A DNA stretch of 64,000 nucleotides, from the NCBI RefSeq assembly GCF_012844345.1, contig NZ_CP051625.1:3906001-3970000 (forward strand), read 5' to 3'. This document shows, one piece after another, positions 19,493 through 32,344 of this stretch. Position 1 is the first letter of the stretch; each line of letters opens with the position of its first letter. The notes beneath the pieces are model-generated. The model had not been told where the DNA came from. It worked only from the letters and a program-made list of their open reading frames with translations, and ran no database searches. The stretch is from Pseudomonas sp. gcc21. GTDB taxonomy: Bacteria; Pseudomonadota; Gammaproteobacteria; Pseudomonadales; Pseudomonadaceae. Position numbers and translations under genes: made by a program.

Positions 19493-20530
19493 ATGGACGA
19501 CAACAAGAAGAAGGCGCTTTCGGCGGCTTTGAGTCAGATTGAACGTCAGTTTGGCAAGGGCGCGGTCATGCGCATGGGCGATCATGAACGCCAGGCCATT
19601 CCGTCGATTTCCACCGGTTCGCTGGGGCTTGATATTGCCCTGGGTCTTGGCGGCTTGCCCAAGGGCCGGATCGTTGAAATCTATGGTCCTGAGTCGTCAG
19701 GTAAAACCACGCTGACCCTGTCGGTCATTGCTCAGGCTCAGAAGCAAGGGGCCACCTGCGCCTTCGTTGACGCTGAACATGCTTTGGACCCCGAGTACGC
19801 TGGCAAGCTGGGCGTGAATGTGGATGACCTGCTTGTGTCCCAGCCGGATACCGGTGAGCAGGCCCTTGAGATCACCGACATGCTGGTGCGTTCAAACGCG
19901 GTCGACGTAATCATTGTCGACTCCGTGGCTGCCCTGGTGCCCAAGGCCGAAATCGAAGGCGAAATGGGTGATCACCACGTGGGTGTCCAGGCGCGTCTGA
20001 TGTCCCAGGCGCTGCGCAAGATCACCGGTAATATCAAGAACGCCAACTGCCTGGTTATCTTCATCAACCAGATCCGTATGAAGATCGGCGTTATGTTCGG
20101 TAACCCGGAAACCACTACCGGCGGTAACGCGCTGAAATTCTATTCTTCCGTACGACTGGACATCCGCCGCACGGGTGCGGTGAAAGAAGGTGACGAAGTG
20201 GTTGGCAGTGAGACCCGCGTCAAGGTCGTCAAGAACAAGGTTGCGCCGCCGTTCCGTCAGGCTGAGTTCCAGATTCTTTACGGTCAGGGCATCTATCACA
20301 ATGCCGAGATCATCGATCTGGGCGTGCAGATCGGTCTGGTTGAGAAAGCAGGCGCCTGGTACAGCTACAAGGGCAACAAGATCGGTCAGGGCAAGGCAAA
20401 TGCTGCCAAGTACATGGCCGAGAACGTTGCGATTGCTGAAGAAATTGAAAAGGCGATCCGTGAAAAATTGTTGCCCAAGCCCGGCAAGCCAGGTGCTGTG
20501 GTTGAGGATAGCGCCGAAGCGGACGCCTGA
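19493..20530 (+). CDS. recA: Recombinase RecA
   Basis: A 345-residue RecA. Walker A is [14 protein letters not shown] near residue 66. [20 protein letters not shown] contains Walker B, and the DNA-binding loop L2 region includes [20 protein letters not shown]. The C-terminus is acidic ([10 protein letters not shown]). It forms filaments on single-stranded DNA, promotes strand exchange and triggers LexA and UmuD self-cleavage. An SOS box precedes it, and AGAGGATGCACA with an AGAGG site leads into the ATG. recX follows after 19 bases. Confidence 0.99.
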   Translation: MDDNKKKALSAALSQIERQFGKGAVMRMGDHERQAIPSISTGSLGLDIALGLGGLPKGRIVEIYGPESSGKTTLTLSVIAQAQKQGATCAFVDAEHALDPEYAGKLGVNVDDLLVSQPDTGEQALEITDMLVRSNAVDVIIVDSVAALVPKAEIEGEMGDHHVGVQARLMSQALRKITGNIKNANCLVIFINQIRMKIGVMFGNPETTTGGNALKFYSSVRLDIRRTGAVKEGDEVVGSETRVKVVKNKVAPPFRQAEFQILYGQGIYHNAEIIDLGVQIGLVEKAGAWYSYKGNKIGQGKANAAKYMAENVAIAEEIEKAIREKLLPKPGKPGAVVEDSAEADA

Positions 20531-20549
20531 TCCGCTTCGTCACTGACAT

Positions 20550-20993
20550 ATGTTCGGTCGCAAGGGACTCGAGACCCCGGTAGCCATCCGCCGCACCGCG
20601 CTGGATTTGCTGGCGCGGCGAGAACATACCCGTCTGGAGTTGCAACGCAAGTTACGTCAGCGCGAAGCGCCGGCTGATTTGCTTGAAGTGGAGCTGGACC
20701 GTCTGGAAGACGACGGGCTGCTCAGCGACGAGCGCTTCTGCGAAGCCTATGTTCACGCCCGTTCCCAGCGAGGGTACGGGCCGCAGCGGTTACGCCAGGA
20801 AATGCGCGAGCGCGGTGTGGCTGAACATCTGATTGATTCGATATTGCGCGATGAGGTCTATGACTGGAGCGCGCTTGCCCGCGAGACATTTCACAAGCGC
20901 TTTCCGGAAGGCGAGGCGCGGGACGCCAGAGAGCGCGCCAAGCAGCTTCGCTTCATGCAGTATCGTGGTTTTGCTGGTTATGAGGTTGATTGA
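20550..20993 (+). CDS. recX: RecA regulatory protein RecX
   Basis: A 147-residue RecX, usual size. Three-helix repeats are visible: ALDLLARREHTRLELQRKL, then DLLEVELDRLEDDGLLSDER, with FCEAYVHARSQRGYGPQRLR following. RecX caps RecA filaments and dampens SOS. It is probably co-transcribed with recA. Its last 41 bases overlap the end of the convergent LOG-family gene. Confidence 0.96.
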   Translation: MFGRKGLETPVAIRRTALDLLARREHTRLELQRKLRQREAPADLLEVELDRLEDDGLLSDERFCEAYVHARSQRGYGPQRLRQEMRERGVAEHLIDSILRDEVYDWSALARETFHKRFPEGEARDARERAKQLRFMQYRGFAGYEVD

Positions 20994-22041
20994 GCACGTC
21001 GATCAACGCGCGTAAACGTCCGTGATCGCGGCCATTGAACACAAATCCCAGTCGTACCAGTTGTTTCAACTCGGGTTCGTCTGATTCGCTCGGTGAATCA
21101 TGTGTTTGATGAAACCCGGGCTCCTTGCAGATCCCCGCAAACTCCTTATTGATCAGCTCCATTGCCGCTTCAGTCAGCGGGCGGTACAGCCTGATAACGT
21201 ACTGACCGTCGACCCAGCGTGCTGAATGGTAATTACTGTAGAACCGCAGGATGTGTTCCATGGCTTCGTCAGGCGAATGGGCCACGGTCATGAGATTCAG
21301 ATCTGACTCGCCGATGTAGCCGGATTCACACAGTTGATGCCGGAAAAACTCCACCAGGCCACTCCAGAATCCGCCCTCCGGAAGATCCAGCAGGATAACC
21401 GGCACTACCGGACTCTTGCCTGTCTGGATCAGCGTCAGGAGCTCCAGTGTTTCATCCAGCGTGCCGAACCCACCCGGACATAGCACCAGCGCGTCTGCCT
21501 CCTTGACGAAAAACAGTTTGCGCAGGAAGAAGAATTTGAACGGCAGCTCGTGATCGGTACCACGCACTATGTCATTCGAGCGTTGTTCGAAGGGCAGGGT
21601 GATGTTGAACCCCAGGCTGTTATCCAGCCCGGCGCCCTCGTGCGCGGCAGCCATAATGCCTGCGCCTGCACCTGTGATGGTCATGAACTCATTGCGCGCG
21701 AGCGCCGCGCCCATCTTCTTGGCGAGCATATACAGCTCGTGGCTGATAGGCGTGCGCGCCGAGCCGAATACGGTGACCTTGCGCCGCCGTTTGAACAGTT
21801 CCAGCCGCGCGAACGCCTGTTCCAGTTCACGTATCGTCTGCAGCATGATCTTGGCATCCCAGCGGTCCCGGTCAGCCTGGGCCATGCGCACCACAGTCAG
21901 GACCATTTCCTTGTATAACGCTGCGTTCTCGCTGCTGCCCTGGCAGGCGTTGATGAGATCATCGACCTTGTCCTGAATGCCGGTGTCTCCGGTGCGCAAG
22001 TGCCGGTTCAGATACCCCACCGTGTTCAGATCATCCGACAT
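20953..22041 (-). CDS. LOG-family Rossmann-fold protein (TIGR00730-like nucleotide phosphoribohydrolase candidate)
   Basis: A 362-residue protein of the lysine-decarboxylase-like/LOG superfamily. TVFGSARTPISHELYMLAKK and GAGAGIMAAAHEGAG form the nucleotide-binding part, and the signature PGGFGTLDETLELLTLIQTG supplies the PGGxGTxxE catalytic motif. Relatives split nucleoside monophosphates to free base and ribose phosphate. The N-terminal helical extension of about 90 residues makes it longer than plain LOG enzymes. ATG 22041 is chosen because AGGAG lies 6 bases upstream. It follows the beta-CASP gene by 30 bases, so the two probably form an operon. Confidence 0.85.
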   Translation of the reverse strand: MSDDLNTVGYLNRHLRTGDTGIQDKVDDLINACQGSSENAALYKEMVLTVVRMAQADRDRWDAKIMLQTIRELEQAFARLELFKRRRKVTVFGSARTPISHELYMLAKKMGAALARNEFMTITGAGAGIMAAAHEGAGLDNSLGFNITLPFEQRSNDIVRGTDHELPFKFFFLRKLFFVKEADALVLCPGGFGTLDETLELLTLIQTGKSPVVPVILLDLPEGGFWSGLVEFFRHQLCESGYIGESDLNLMTVAHSPDEAMEHILRFYSNYHSARWVDGQYVIRLYRPLTEAAMELINKEFAGICKEPGFHQTHDSPSESDEPELKQLVRLGFVFNGRDHGRLRALIDVLNQPHNQQNHDTA

Positions 22042-22071
22042 ATATCGCTCCTGCTCGCTCATGGGGGCTGA

Positions 22072-23475
22072 TCACAAGGTGATCTTCTGCCCTTGTTCCG
22101 GGAGTCTGGCTTGTATGCCCAACTGCTCCTTGATTGCCGCTGCGAGTATCTGGCTCTTTTCTTCTTCACCATGCACCAGATATACCTCGGGGGCACTGGT
22201 AAAATGCTTTAGCCAACCGATCAGATCGCTTTGGCCAGCATGTGCCGAAAAGCCGCCCAGCGTATGCAGTTGAGCATTGACCGCCAGGCTCTGATGCACC
22301 ACGCGAATCTGTTTCTCGCCATCCACCAGGCGACGCCCCACGGTGCCCTTGGCCTGAAAACCGGGAAAGATCACATGACAGTTCTTACGCCACAGGTTGT
22401 GCTTGAAGTGATGGACGATTCGACCGCCGTTACACATGCCCGCTCCGGCAATGATGATCGCGCCGCTGGTGACCTTGTTGATCGCCATCGACTCATCCGG
22501 CGTCTGGGTGCATTTGAGTATGGGCAACCAGTCGCGCAGCGTGCCCTTGCCGCTGCCCTTGATCAGCGCCTGGTCTTCTTCGCTGAACTGGTGATGGTAG
22601 CGGTCGTAGATTCTGGTGGCAGCGATTGCCATCGGACTATCGAGGAACACAGTGTGTTGCTTGAGCAGTCCCGCCTGGTAGAACTTGCCCAGATAGTAGA
22701 GCAGGTCCTGCGTGCGGCCTACGGCGAAGGAGGGGATCAGCACGTTGCCGCCGTCCTTCCAGGCTCGTTCCAGGATCGCCTGCAGCTCTGTCAGGGTCTC
22801 CTGCTTGTTCCGGTGGTCGCGATCGCCATAGGTGGATTCCATCAGCACCAGATCCGCTTGCTCAAGGAAGGCCGGGTCACGCAGCAGCGGGGCGTCCAGC
22901 CCGCCGAGGTCGCCGGAGAACACCAGTCGACGGGTGCGTTCGCCTTCCTCATGCACGCTGATTTCCACGATGGCAGAGCCCAGTATGTGTCCTGCTTCGT
23001 GGAAGCATACCTCGATACCACGGGCGATCATGGTTGGCTGCTGATAATCGGTGGGCTTGCACAGTTCCAGCGCCGCGTCAGTGTCGGCTTGAACATACAA
23101 GGGCTCAAGCAAGGGTTTGCCGGCCCGCTGTCGCCAGCGATTTTCCCATTCCGTGTCGCGCTCCTGCAGGCCGGCTGCGTCCTTGAGCATCAGCCCCAGC
23201 AGATCGGTGCTGGCAGGCGTCAGATAGATCGAACCACTGAATCCTTCGGCCACCAGTTTGGGTAGCAGTCCCGAGTGATCAAGATGGGCATGGGATATCA
23301 CCACCGCACTCAGCGCAGCGGGGTCGAAGGGAAAGCGGTTGCGATTATGAAGCTCGTCGCGCTTGCCGCCCTGCGTCATGCCGCACTCGATCAGCACCTG
23401 ATCGCCGTTGGCTTCCAGCAGATAGCAGGAACCGGTTACCTGTCGAACTGCACCGTGAAACGTAAGTGATGCCAT
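22072..23475 (-). CDS. Beta-CASP metallo-beta-lactamase-fold nuclease (RNA-processing exonuclease-like)
   Basis: A 467-residue protein with the MBL zinc motif SHAHLDHSG near residue 58. A second histidine region is ETHEAGHILGSAIVEI-like (CFHEAGHILGSAIVEI). Then come FSGDLGGLDAPLL, ESTYGDRDH, the beta-CASP domain (AVGRTQDLLYYLGKF and GAGMCNGGRIVHHFKHNLW) and the C-terminal RMMBL part (NAQLHTLGGFSAHAGQSDLI, VYLVHGEEE). Homologues include CPSF-73/Ysh1-like and bacterial RNA-processing enzymes. The specific RNA substrate is unknown. Operon partner of the LOG-family gene. Confidence 0.92.
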   Translation of the reverse strand: MASLTFHGAVRQVTGSCYLLEANGDQVLIECGMTQGGKRDELHNRNRFPFDPAALSAVVISHAHLDHSGLLPKLVAEGFSGSIYLTPASTDLLGLMLKDAAGLQERDTEWENRWRQRAGKPLLEPLYVQADTDAALELCKPTDYQQPTMIARGIEVCFHEAGHILGSAIVEISVHEEGERTRRLVFSGDLGGLDAPLLRDPAFLEQADLVLMESTYGDRDHRNKQETLTELQAILERAWKDGGNVLIPSFAVGRTQDLLYYLGKFYQAGLLKQHTVFLDSPMAIAATRIYDRYHHQFSEEDQALIKGSGKGTLRDWLPILKCTQTPDESMAINKVTSGAIIIAGAGMCNGGRIVHHFKHNLWRKNCHVIFPGFQAKGTVGRRLVDGEKQIRVVHQSLAVNAQLHTLGGFSAHAGQSDLIGWLKHFTSAPEVYLVHGEEEKSQILAAAIKEQLGIQARLPEQGQKITL

Positions 23476-23558
23476 GGATATCTTCCTGAGATTGGGAAAA
23501 ATTGATTATCAATCCTTCCGCCTCCCTGTGACATGACCTGCGTCATGCCCGCTTCAAG

Positions 23559-23957
23559 TCAGAGCGCCTGGCAATGTTCGGCAATGAAACGTTGGGTCAG
23601 GACCGGTTGCGTGGACCCGGTCAGAACGAAGTGATAAGTCAGCGTGGCGCCCAGATCCATCAATCGGCGGAAACGCTGGTTCTCGCAGACGCTGGCCTGG
23701 AGCTGGGTGCGAACAACCAGCGGGTCGCCTTGCAGCTTTTTCGCATAAGCAGGCCGTACCGACAGGATATTGACCAGCTGTTTGCCATCGACCGTGAAGC
23801 CCTCGTCGGTGATCTCCTCGTTGATCGCTCGCGGGGTGCCTTCGCTACTGATGACCGCGACGTCCTCGAGCATTTTCTGCAACTGCATGTCGCGAAGCGA
23901 CGCCCCGTGCGCTGGCACGACTACGGACAAGGCTAGGACAAGACTTAACCAACGCAT
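23559..23957 (-). CDS. QSregVF-family secreted protein (PA3611-like)
   Basis: A 132-residue exported protein. The signal peptide MRWLSLVLALSVVVPAHGAS is followed by a small domain with EGTPRAINEEITDEGFTVDG, VNILSVRPAYAKKLQ and two cysteines (SVCENQ, AEHCQ) that could form a disulfide. Order and pattern resemble the P. aeruginosa protein PA3611, described as a quorum-sensing-regulated putative virulence factor of unknown mechanism. The ATG at 23957 has GGAG 6 bases upstream. Family assignment is from memory of the pattern and is moderately sure. Confidence 0.7.
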   Translation of the reverse strand: MRWLSLVLALSVVVPAHGASLRDMQLQKMLEDVAVISSEGTPRAINEEITDEGFTVDGKQLVNILSVRPAYAKKLQGDPLVVRTQLQASVCENQRFRRLMDLGATLTYHFVLTGSTQPVLTQRFIAEHCQAL

Positions 23958-24057
23958 GAGATCTCCATCTGCTGTAAGAAAGGTTCTAACTGTCGGACCG
24001 CGCCACAGGACAGTGGTTCGTTGGTCGGGGTCTCGCCGCTGGCGCGCTGCTTGCAGC

Positions 24058-24987
24058 TCAATGATGCCCCGCCGGTTCTTGCTGCACCGGGGCAACGGTA
24101 CGGCGTCGCTCGAGGTAAATGGGTACGAGTTGCGCCAGCAGCATGCCGCTCAGCATCAATGCGCAACCGATAAGGCCGCGCAGGCTGAGTGTCTCGCCGA
24201 GGACCAGCCAGGCGGCCAGGGCGGCGAACACGGCTTCCAGACTCAGAATGATGGCGGCGTGGGAGGTAATAGCATCCTTCTGCGCGACCACCTGCAAGGT
24301 GAAGCCGATGCCTACCGCCAGCAGTCCGCCATACAGAATCGCCGGGACGGCCAGGACAATATTGTGCCAATCCAGCTCCTCGAAGATCAGCGCCAGCATC
24401 AGACTGATGAGCGCGCAAACAACGAACTGCAAAAAGGCAACGCGGATCGGATCGTAGCGGCTTGCCAATGCACCGACCAGAAGCACATGGAGCGCCCAGC
24501 AGGCGGCGCCGATCAGCTGTAACCAGTCCCCGGGGGCTACGCTGTAATCCTCATTGATACTGAGCAGTAGCATGCCTACCAGCGCAAGCAGTGCGCCGAT
24601 CCAGGTGCCCACGCCGGTGCGCATACCGATAAACAGACCGAATATCGGTACGAGAATGACGTAGAGCCCGGTAATGAAGCCCGAGTTGGTTACGCTGGTG
24701 AACATCAGCCCGATCTGCTGAAGGTTGATGCCCAGCGTCAACACCGTGCCAAGCACGAGACTGCCGAGAACCATCGGTCGACTAAACTGGCGGTGAGGCT
24801 GGTCGGTCTGCGGTCGCGCCAGCAGGACCAGTGGCAGCACCACAAGGGCCCCGAGCAGGAAGCGCAGGCCGGTATAAAGAAAGGGCCCTATGTGTTCCAT
24901 GCCAAGACTCTGGGCGACAAAGGTACTGCCCCAGATCAGGGCAGTAATGAGCATCAGGGCGTCGGCCCGATAGGTTCGAATATTCAT
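24058..24987 (-). CDS. DMT-superfamily transporter (EamA domains)
   Basis: A 309-residue protein with ten predicted membrane segments in two EamA repeats. The first begins ADALMLITALIWGSTFVAQS and the second around LIGAACWALHVLLVGALASR. It ends in a short basic tail (RRRTVAPVQQEPAGHH). Likely an exporter of amino acids or other small metabolites in the inner membrane; the substrate is not predictable. It is divergent from the response-regulator gene at 25178. Confidence 0.88.
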   Translation of the reverse strand: MNIRTYRADALMLITALIWGSTFVAQSLGMEHIGPFLYTGLRFLLGALVVLPLVLLARPQTDQPHRQFSRPMVLGSLVLGTVLTLGINLQQIGLMFTSVTNSGFITGLYVILVPIFGLFIGMRTGVGTWIGALLALVGMLLLSINEDYSVAPGDWLQLIGAACWALHVLLVGALASRYDPIRVAFLQFVVCALISLMLALIFEELDWHNIVLAVPAILYGGLLAVGIGFTLQVVAQKDAITSHAAIILSLEAVFAALAAWLVLGETLSLRGLIGCALMLSGMLLAQLVPIYLERRRTVAPVQQEPAGHH

Positions 24988-25177
24988 GAACGACAACCGT
25001 CTGGAAAAGGCGGAGAGTATGAACCTCGAGGCGCGCGCAAAACAGATACAGTAGCGCTGTGATCGCGCCATGGCGCGCCGATGCGAATTGACGCCACTGC
25101 CGCCAGCTGGCACGCTCTCGCTGCTGTTTGAAGGACTAACCATTGATAACAATAACAGTTCAATTGGAAATCCAGGC

Positions 25178-25834
25178 ATGGGCCCCACTTACGACATTCT
25201 GATCGCCGACGATCATCCGCTTTTCCGCAGCGCACTGCGTCAGGCGCTGAGCAACGGCCTCGAAGCAGAAGTGCAGCTGACCGAAGCCGGAAGCATCGTC
25301 GAATTACAATCGTTGCTTGAAACGCGAAAGGATTGGGACCTGGTGCTACTCGATCTGAATATGCCGGGAGCCTATGGCTTTTCTGGCCTGGTATTGCTGC
25401 GCGGGCAGTATCCGCATATCCCGGTAGTGGTGATTTCCGCGCAGGAAGAGGCGCCGGTATACAAGCGTGCCAAGGATTTCGGTGCCAGTGGTTTCATTCC
25501 CAAGTCGTCAACACTCGAGGGCATCCAGCAGGCCGTACAGGAAGTGCTGGATGGTGGCGTATGCTGGCCCCCTGCGGTCGACGACGCTGGCCCGTTGTCC
25601 GATGAAGAAAAGAACATCAGTGCCCAGTTGGCCAGTTTGACGCCCCAGCAATTCAAGGTGCTGACCATGGTCTGCGATGGTTTGCTCAACAAGCAGATCG
25701 CCTATGAGCTGAACGTCTCCGAGGCCACCGTCAAGGCGCATGTGACAGCGATTTTTCGCAAGCTCGACGTCCGCACCCGTACCCAGGCGGCCCTCGCACT
25801 GCAACATATGGAACTAACGCGCGCCGCGCAATAG
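25178..25834 (+). CDS. erdR: NarL/LuxR-type response regulator, ErdR/CrbR-like
   Basis: A 218-residue regulator. The receiver domain has IADDHPLFRSALRQAL at the start and the phosphorylation site in LVLLDLNMPG near residue 60. A C-terminal LuxR helix-turn-helix follows (LTPQQFKVLTMVCDGLLNKQ, then ELNVSEATVKAHVTAIFRKL). The best match I recognise is ErdR/CrbR, which activates acetyl-CoA synthetase and ethanol/acetate genes with the kinase MxtR/CrbS. A kinase of exactly that type lies two genes downstream, and dgkA between them matches the P. aeruginosa neighbourhood of erdR. The ATG at 25178 has GGAA upstream. Confidence 0.8.
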   Translation: MGPTYDILIADDHPLFRSALRQALSNGLEAEVQLTEAGSIVELQSLLETRKDWDLVLLDLNMPGAYGFSGLVLLRGQYPHIPVVVISAQEEAPVYKRAKDFGASGFIPKSSTLEGIQQAVQEVLDGGVCWPPAVDDAGPLSDEEKNISAQLASLTPQQFKVLTMVCDGLLNKQIAYELNVSEATVKAHVTAIFRKLDVRTRTQAALALQHMELTRAAQ

Positions 25835-25848
25835 CCAGGATCGAACGG

Positions 25849-26220
25849 ATGGAAGAAAACCCATACAAGGGCGTGACCGGGTTGCGTCGGGTGTGGCGTG
25901 CGACGGGTTATTCGCTGGACGGCCTGGCTGTGGCCTACCGGGGTGAAGCCGCATTCCGTCAATTGGTGTGGCTGGCCGCGGTGCTCATACCGGTGGCGCT
26001 GATCTTGCCGTTGGATGCTATTTCCCGCGCACTGCTGATTGGCAGTGTCATGGTTTCGCTCATTGTCGAACTGCTTAATTCAGCGATCGAGGCGGCCATC
26101 GACCGGATCTCGCTGGAACGTCATCCGCTTTCCAAAGCCTCCAAGGATATGGGCAGTGCCGCGCAGTTGATCAGCCTGAGCCTGATCGCGGTGGTCTGGG
26201 GATTGGTGCTGCTCGGCTGA
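25849..26220 (+). CDS. dgkA: Diacylglycerol kinase
   Basis: A 123-residue integral-membrane kinase of normal size. It has three membrane segments and the DgkA motif AFRQLVWLAAVLIPVALIL, then LIVELLNSAIEAAIDRISLE, which contains the catalytic Glu and the ExxNxxxE pattern, followed by HPLSKASKDMGSAAQLISL. It phosphorylates diacylglycerol released during membrane-derived oligosaccharide or LPS modification. It begins 14 bases after erdR and is probably co-transcribed with it. Confidence 0.94.
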   Translation: MEENPYKGVTGLRRVWRATGYSLDGLAVAYRGEAAFRQLVWLAAVLIPVALILPLDAISRALLIGSVMVSLIVELLNSAIEAAIDRISLERHPLSKASKDMGSAAQLISLSLIAVVWGLVLLG

Positions 26221-26322
26221 AGCGCCCGCGCAGCAACCCCGACTTTTGTCTGAACATGCCTCTCTGGGCAAAGCCCGGGGCCGCTGCCAAACTATGACTT
26301 TGCACAACAGGCCCTACTGCTC

Positions 26323-29820
<3,498 letters not shown>

Positions 29821-29892
29821 ACAGTGAAATGGATTGCGTCGCGCAGGCGCACGACACACCCAGGTAGCGAGCGAACGCTGCGCCCCGGAGAT

Positions 29893-29910
29893 GTTGAGCG
29901 CCTGCTCAAC
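29893..29910. other. Short perfect inverted repeat upstream of azlC
   Basis: GTTGAGC-GCCT-GCTCAAC, a 7-bp stem with a 4-base loop, about 105 bases upstream of azlC. It may end the hybrid-kinase transcript or be an operator for azlCD. Confidence 0.3.
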
Positions 29911-30014
29911 GACAGCGCATCTCAGGCCTCTCCGAACTGTATCAACCCAACTGTATCTTGAAGCGACGCGTATCGCGCCTTAGTCTTCCCGATTACCACG
30001 CAGAGTCAGTATTC

Positions 30015-30746
30015 ATGTCGTCGCGTTTCAAACAGGCGCTGCTGGGTGCGCGGGACACCATCCCCATGCTCGTCGGCGCTGCACCCTTCGGAATCATATA
30101 CGGAACCCTGGCGGTGTCGTCCGGATTGTCGGTGGCCGCCACCCTGGCGATGTCCGTCTTCGTGTTCGCAGGTTCCGCTCAATTCATTGCTGCAAGTTTG
30201 ATTGCATCCGGCACCGGGCTGGCGGTGATCCTGATCACCACCTTCATCGTCAATCTGCGGCACATGCTGTATAGCGCCAGCCTGCTGCCCTACGTCAAAC
30301 ACCTGCCGCAGCGCTGGCGCATTCCGCTGGCCTTCTGGCTGACCGACGAAACCTACGCCATTGTGCAAAACCATTACCTGCGCTCGCAGGGGCCGCTGGA
30401 ACACCAGCACTGGTATTTTCTCGGCTCCTGCCTGGCGATGTACAGCAATTGGGTAGCCTGCACTCTGGTGGGCGTGCTGCTGGGCAGCTCGTTACCGGGT
30501 ATGGCGGGTTGGGGGCTGGATTTTGCGATGGTCGCGACCTTCATCGGGATCGTGGTGCCCTCGCTGCGCAGCCGCCCCATGATTGTCTCAGCGCTGGTGG
30601 CGGCTGCGGTGGCGCTGGTTGCGCATACGCTGCCCTACAAGCTGGGGCTGATCCTGGCTGCGCTGGCCGGCGTGGTGGCGGGGCTGGTCGCAGAGCAGCT
30701 CAACCGCGCGGACCGAACCGGGGAGGCCGCTGATGAGCCACGCTGA
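30015..30746 (+). CDS. azlC: AzlC-family branched-chain amino acid exporter, large subunit
   Basis: A 243-residue membrane protein of AzlC type: [20 protein letters not shown] at the start, [20 protein letters not shown], then [18 protein letters not shown] and [15 protein letters not shown]. AzlC and AzlD together export branched-chain amino acids or analogues across the inner membrane. The ATG at 30015 begins the family-conserved sequence; an in-frame stretch before it (from 29958) is not conserved. The stop overlaps the azlD start by 14 bases, so the two are translationally coupled. Confidence 0.9.
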   Translation: MSSRFKQALLGARDTIPMLVGAAPFGIIYGTLAVSSGLSVAATLAMSVFVFAGSAQFIAASLIASGTGLAVILITTFIVNLRHMLYSASLLPYVKHLPQRWRIPLAFWLTDETYAIVQNHYLRSQGPLEHQHWYFLGSCLAMYSNWVACTLVGVLLGSSLPGMAGWGLDFAMVATFIGIVVPSLRSRPMIVSALVAAAVALVAHTLPYKLGLILAALAGVVAGLVAEQLNRADRTGEAADEPR

Positions 30747-31059
30747 GATCCTTCTCATCGCCGGTATGACGGCGATCACCTTTGCCATTCGCTATACGCT
30801 GTTTGCCGTAGGCCATCGGGTGCGTTTCAGCCCTCTGCTGAGCAGGGCGCTGAGTTACGTTCCGGTGGCGGTGCTGACCGCCATTGTCGCGCCGGCGATG
30901 CTCATGCCGGATGGCGAGCATTGGCAGCTTTCGTTGGATAACGCCTATCTGTTCGGCGGCCTGGCGGCGATCGGGATTGCCGCCAAATGGCGCAACCTGT
31001 TAGCGACCATTGCCGGCGGCATGGCGGCCTTCATGCTGTGGCGCTGGTTGTTCAGCTGA
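30733..31059 (+). CDS. azlD: AzlD-family branched-chain amino acid exporter, small subunit
   Basis: A 108-residue membrane protein with about four segments and the AzlD features [40 protein letters not shown] and [19 protein letters not shown]. It forms the export pair with azlC, whose gene overlaps it by 14 bases. Its last 8 bases overlap the end of the convergent MFS gene. Confidence 0.9.
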   Translation: MSHAEILLIAGMTAITFAIRYTLFAVGHRVRFSPLLSRALSYVPVAVLTAIVAPAMLMPDGEHWQLSLDNAYLFGGLAAIGIAAKWRNLLATIAGGMAAFMLWRWLFS

Positions 31060-32287
31060 ACAGTGTTACCCGGCCGCTGCGTACCGCAACGATAATCAAC
31101 CCCACCGCAGCGACAGACACTACGGCCGTGAAGCCGAGTATCGAATTGCCCAACCCAACCAGGTCGCTGACGAAGCCCAGCGAAAGCACCACGGTAGCCA
31201 TGGTCAGATAGGCCAGCAGATAGAACGCGGACGTGATGCCGCCGCGCTCAGCCGGCGGTGCGACTTCACTTACCGAAGCAATCGCCACCACGCCGGTTGC
31301 CCCTGCGCCAAAGGCGGTAGCGATGGTGGCGAAGGCGAAGATCCAGGGCGAGCTGAACAGGACCGCCGCCGCCATCGCCAGCAATCCGATCATCAGCGTG
31401 GACGGGCCCAGCAACAACATGCGGCTGACCGGCTGGCGCTGGCAGGCGAACTGGCTCATACCCGCCAGCAACTGCCAGGCCGCAGCGAACAATCCCGCTG
31501 TAGAGCGGTCACCAATTCCCACCAGATTGGTTGCCAACGATGGCCCGAGGGAACCGTACAGGCTGCCGGTTGACCACGCCAGGCTGATCGCCGCCCCGGC
31601 AAAGGCAAATACACCGAGCATTTCGCGCGGTAATCTGATGGTAGTCGGGCGCCAGGTACGCCAGCTGAAATCCGCGCGTCGCTGACCAAGATGGGCCGGC
31701 CAGGGCGCTGTGATCAGCAGAGCGATGGTTGTCACGCAGAGCACAACGATAAGCGCGAAGGGCCAGAATCCGGCATCGATATCCCAGCGCAACGCCAGAG
31801 AACTGACCGTTGGCCCGGCGAACGCGCCCAGCGTGAAAAACAGGGCAGAAAGCGTCGCGCCGCGCGCCCAGTTGCCATCAGGTTCCATCTCCACCACGGC
31901 GGCGGAGGCTGCGCCGGTGATGATGCCTGTGCCGATGCCAGTGAGCACCCGGGCCAGACCGAGATCCACAATGTCATCGGCAAACATGAACATGACCGAG
32001 CTGATGATCGTCAGCAGTAACCCCGGTACCAGCACCTGGCGGCGCCCGAGCTTGTCCGACAGGGAGCCGAGCGTGATCAGGGTGCTGGCGACGCCAAATA
32101 CGTAGACCGAGAAGATCGCCGTCAGCGCCATCGAGGAAAAGCCCCATTGCACCTGCCACACGGCATACAGCGGCGTAGGCAGATTGCTGGCGAAGATGGT
32201 GGTGAAGATCGCCATCAGCGCCGCCGTCATTGCCAGCCGGTTCCTGCTCTGTGAAGTTGCCTGGACGCTATCGCCTGTCATCATCAT
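31052..32287 (-). CDS. Major facilitator superfamily transporter
   Basis: About 411 residues with twelve membrane segments. The MFS loop motif is LGSLSDKLGRRQVLVPGLLL after TM2, and the first segments are AALMAIFTTIFASNLPTPLY and FSVYVFGVASTLITL. It is probably a drug or metabolite efflux pump; substrate not predictable. Three consecutive ATG codons (32287, 32284, 32281) could start it, with no strong ribosome site to decide. Confidence 0.85.
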   Translation of the reverse strand: MMMTGDSVQATSQSRNRLAMTAALMAIFTTIFASNLPTPLYAVWQVQWGFSSMALTAIFSVYVFGVASTLITLGSLSDKLGRRQVLVPGLLLTIISSVMFMFADDIVDLGLARVLTGIGTGIITGAASAAVVEMEPDGNWARGATLSALFFTLGAFAGPTVSSLALRWDIDAGFWPFALIVVLCVTTIALLITAPWPAHLGQRRADFSWRTWRPTTIRLPREMLGVFAFAGAAISLAWSTGSLYGSLGPSLATNLVGIGDRSTAGLFAAAWQLLAGMSQFACQRQPVSRMLLLGPSTLMIGLLAMAAAVLFSSPWIFAFATIATAFGAGATGVVAIASVSEVAPPAERGGITSAFYLLAYLTMATVVLSLGFVSDLVGLGNSILGFTAVVSVAAVGLIIVAVRSGRVTLFS

Positions 32288-32344
32288 TGCTGCCCGTGTG
32301 CTGCGCAAAAGCGGCGATTATCGCAGAGTGCGGGGCTCAACGCC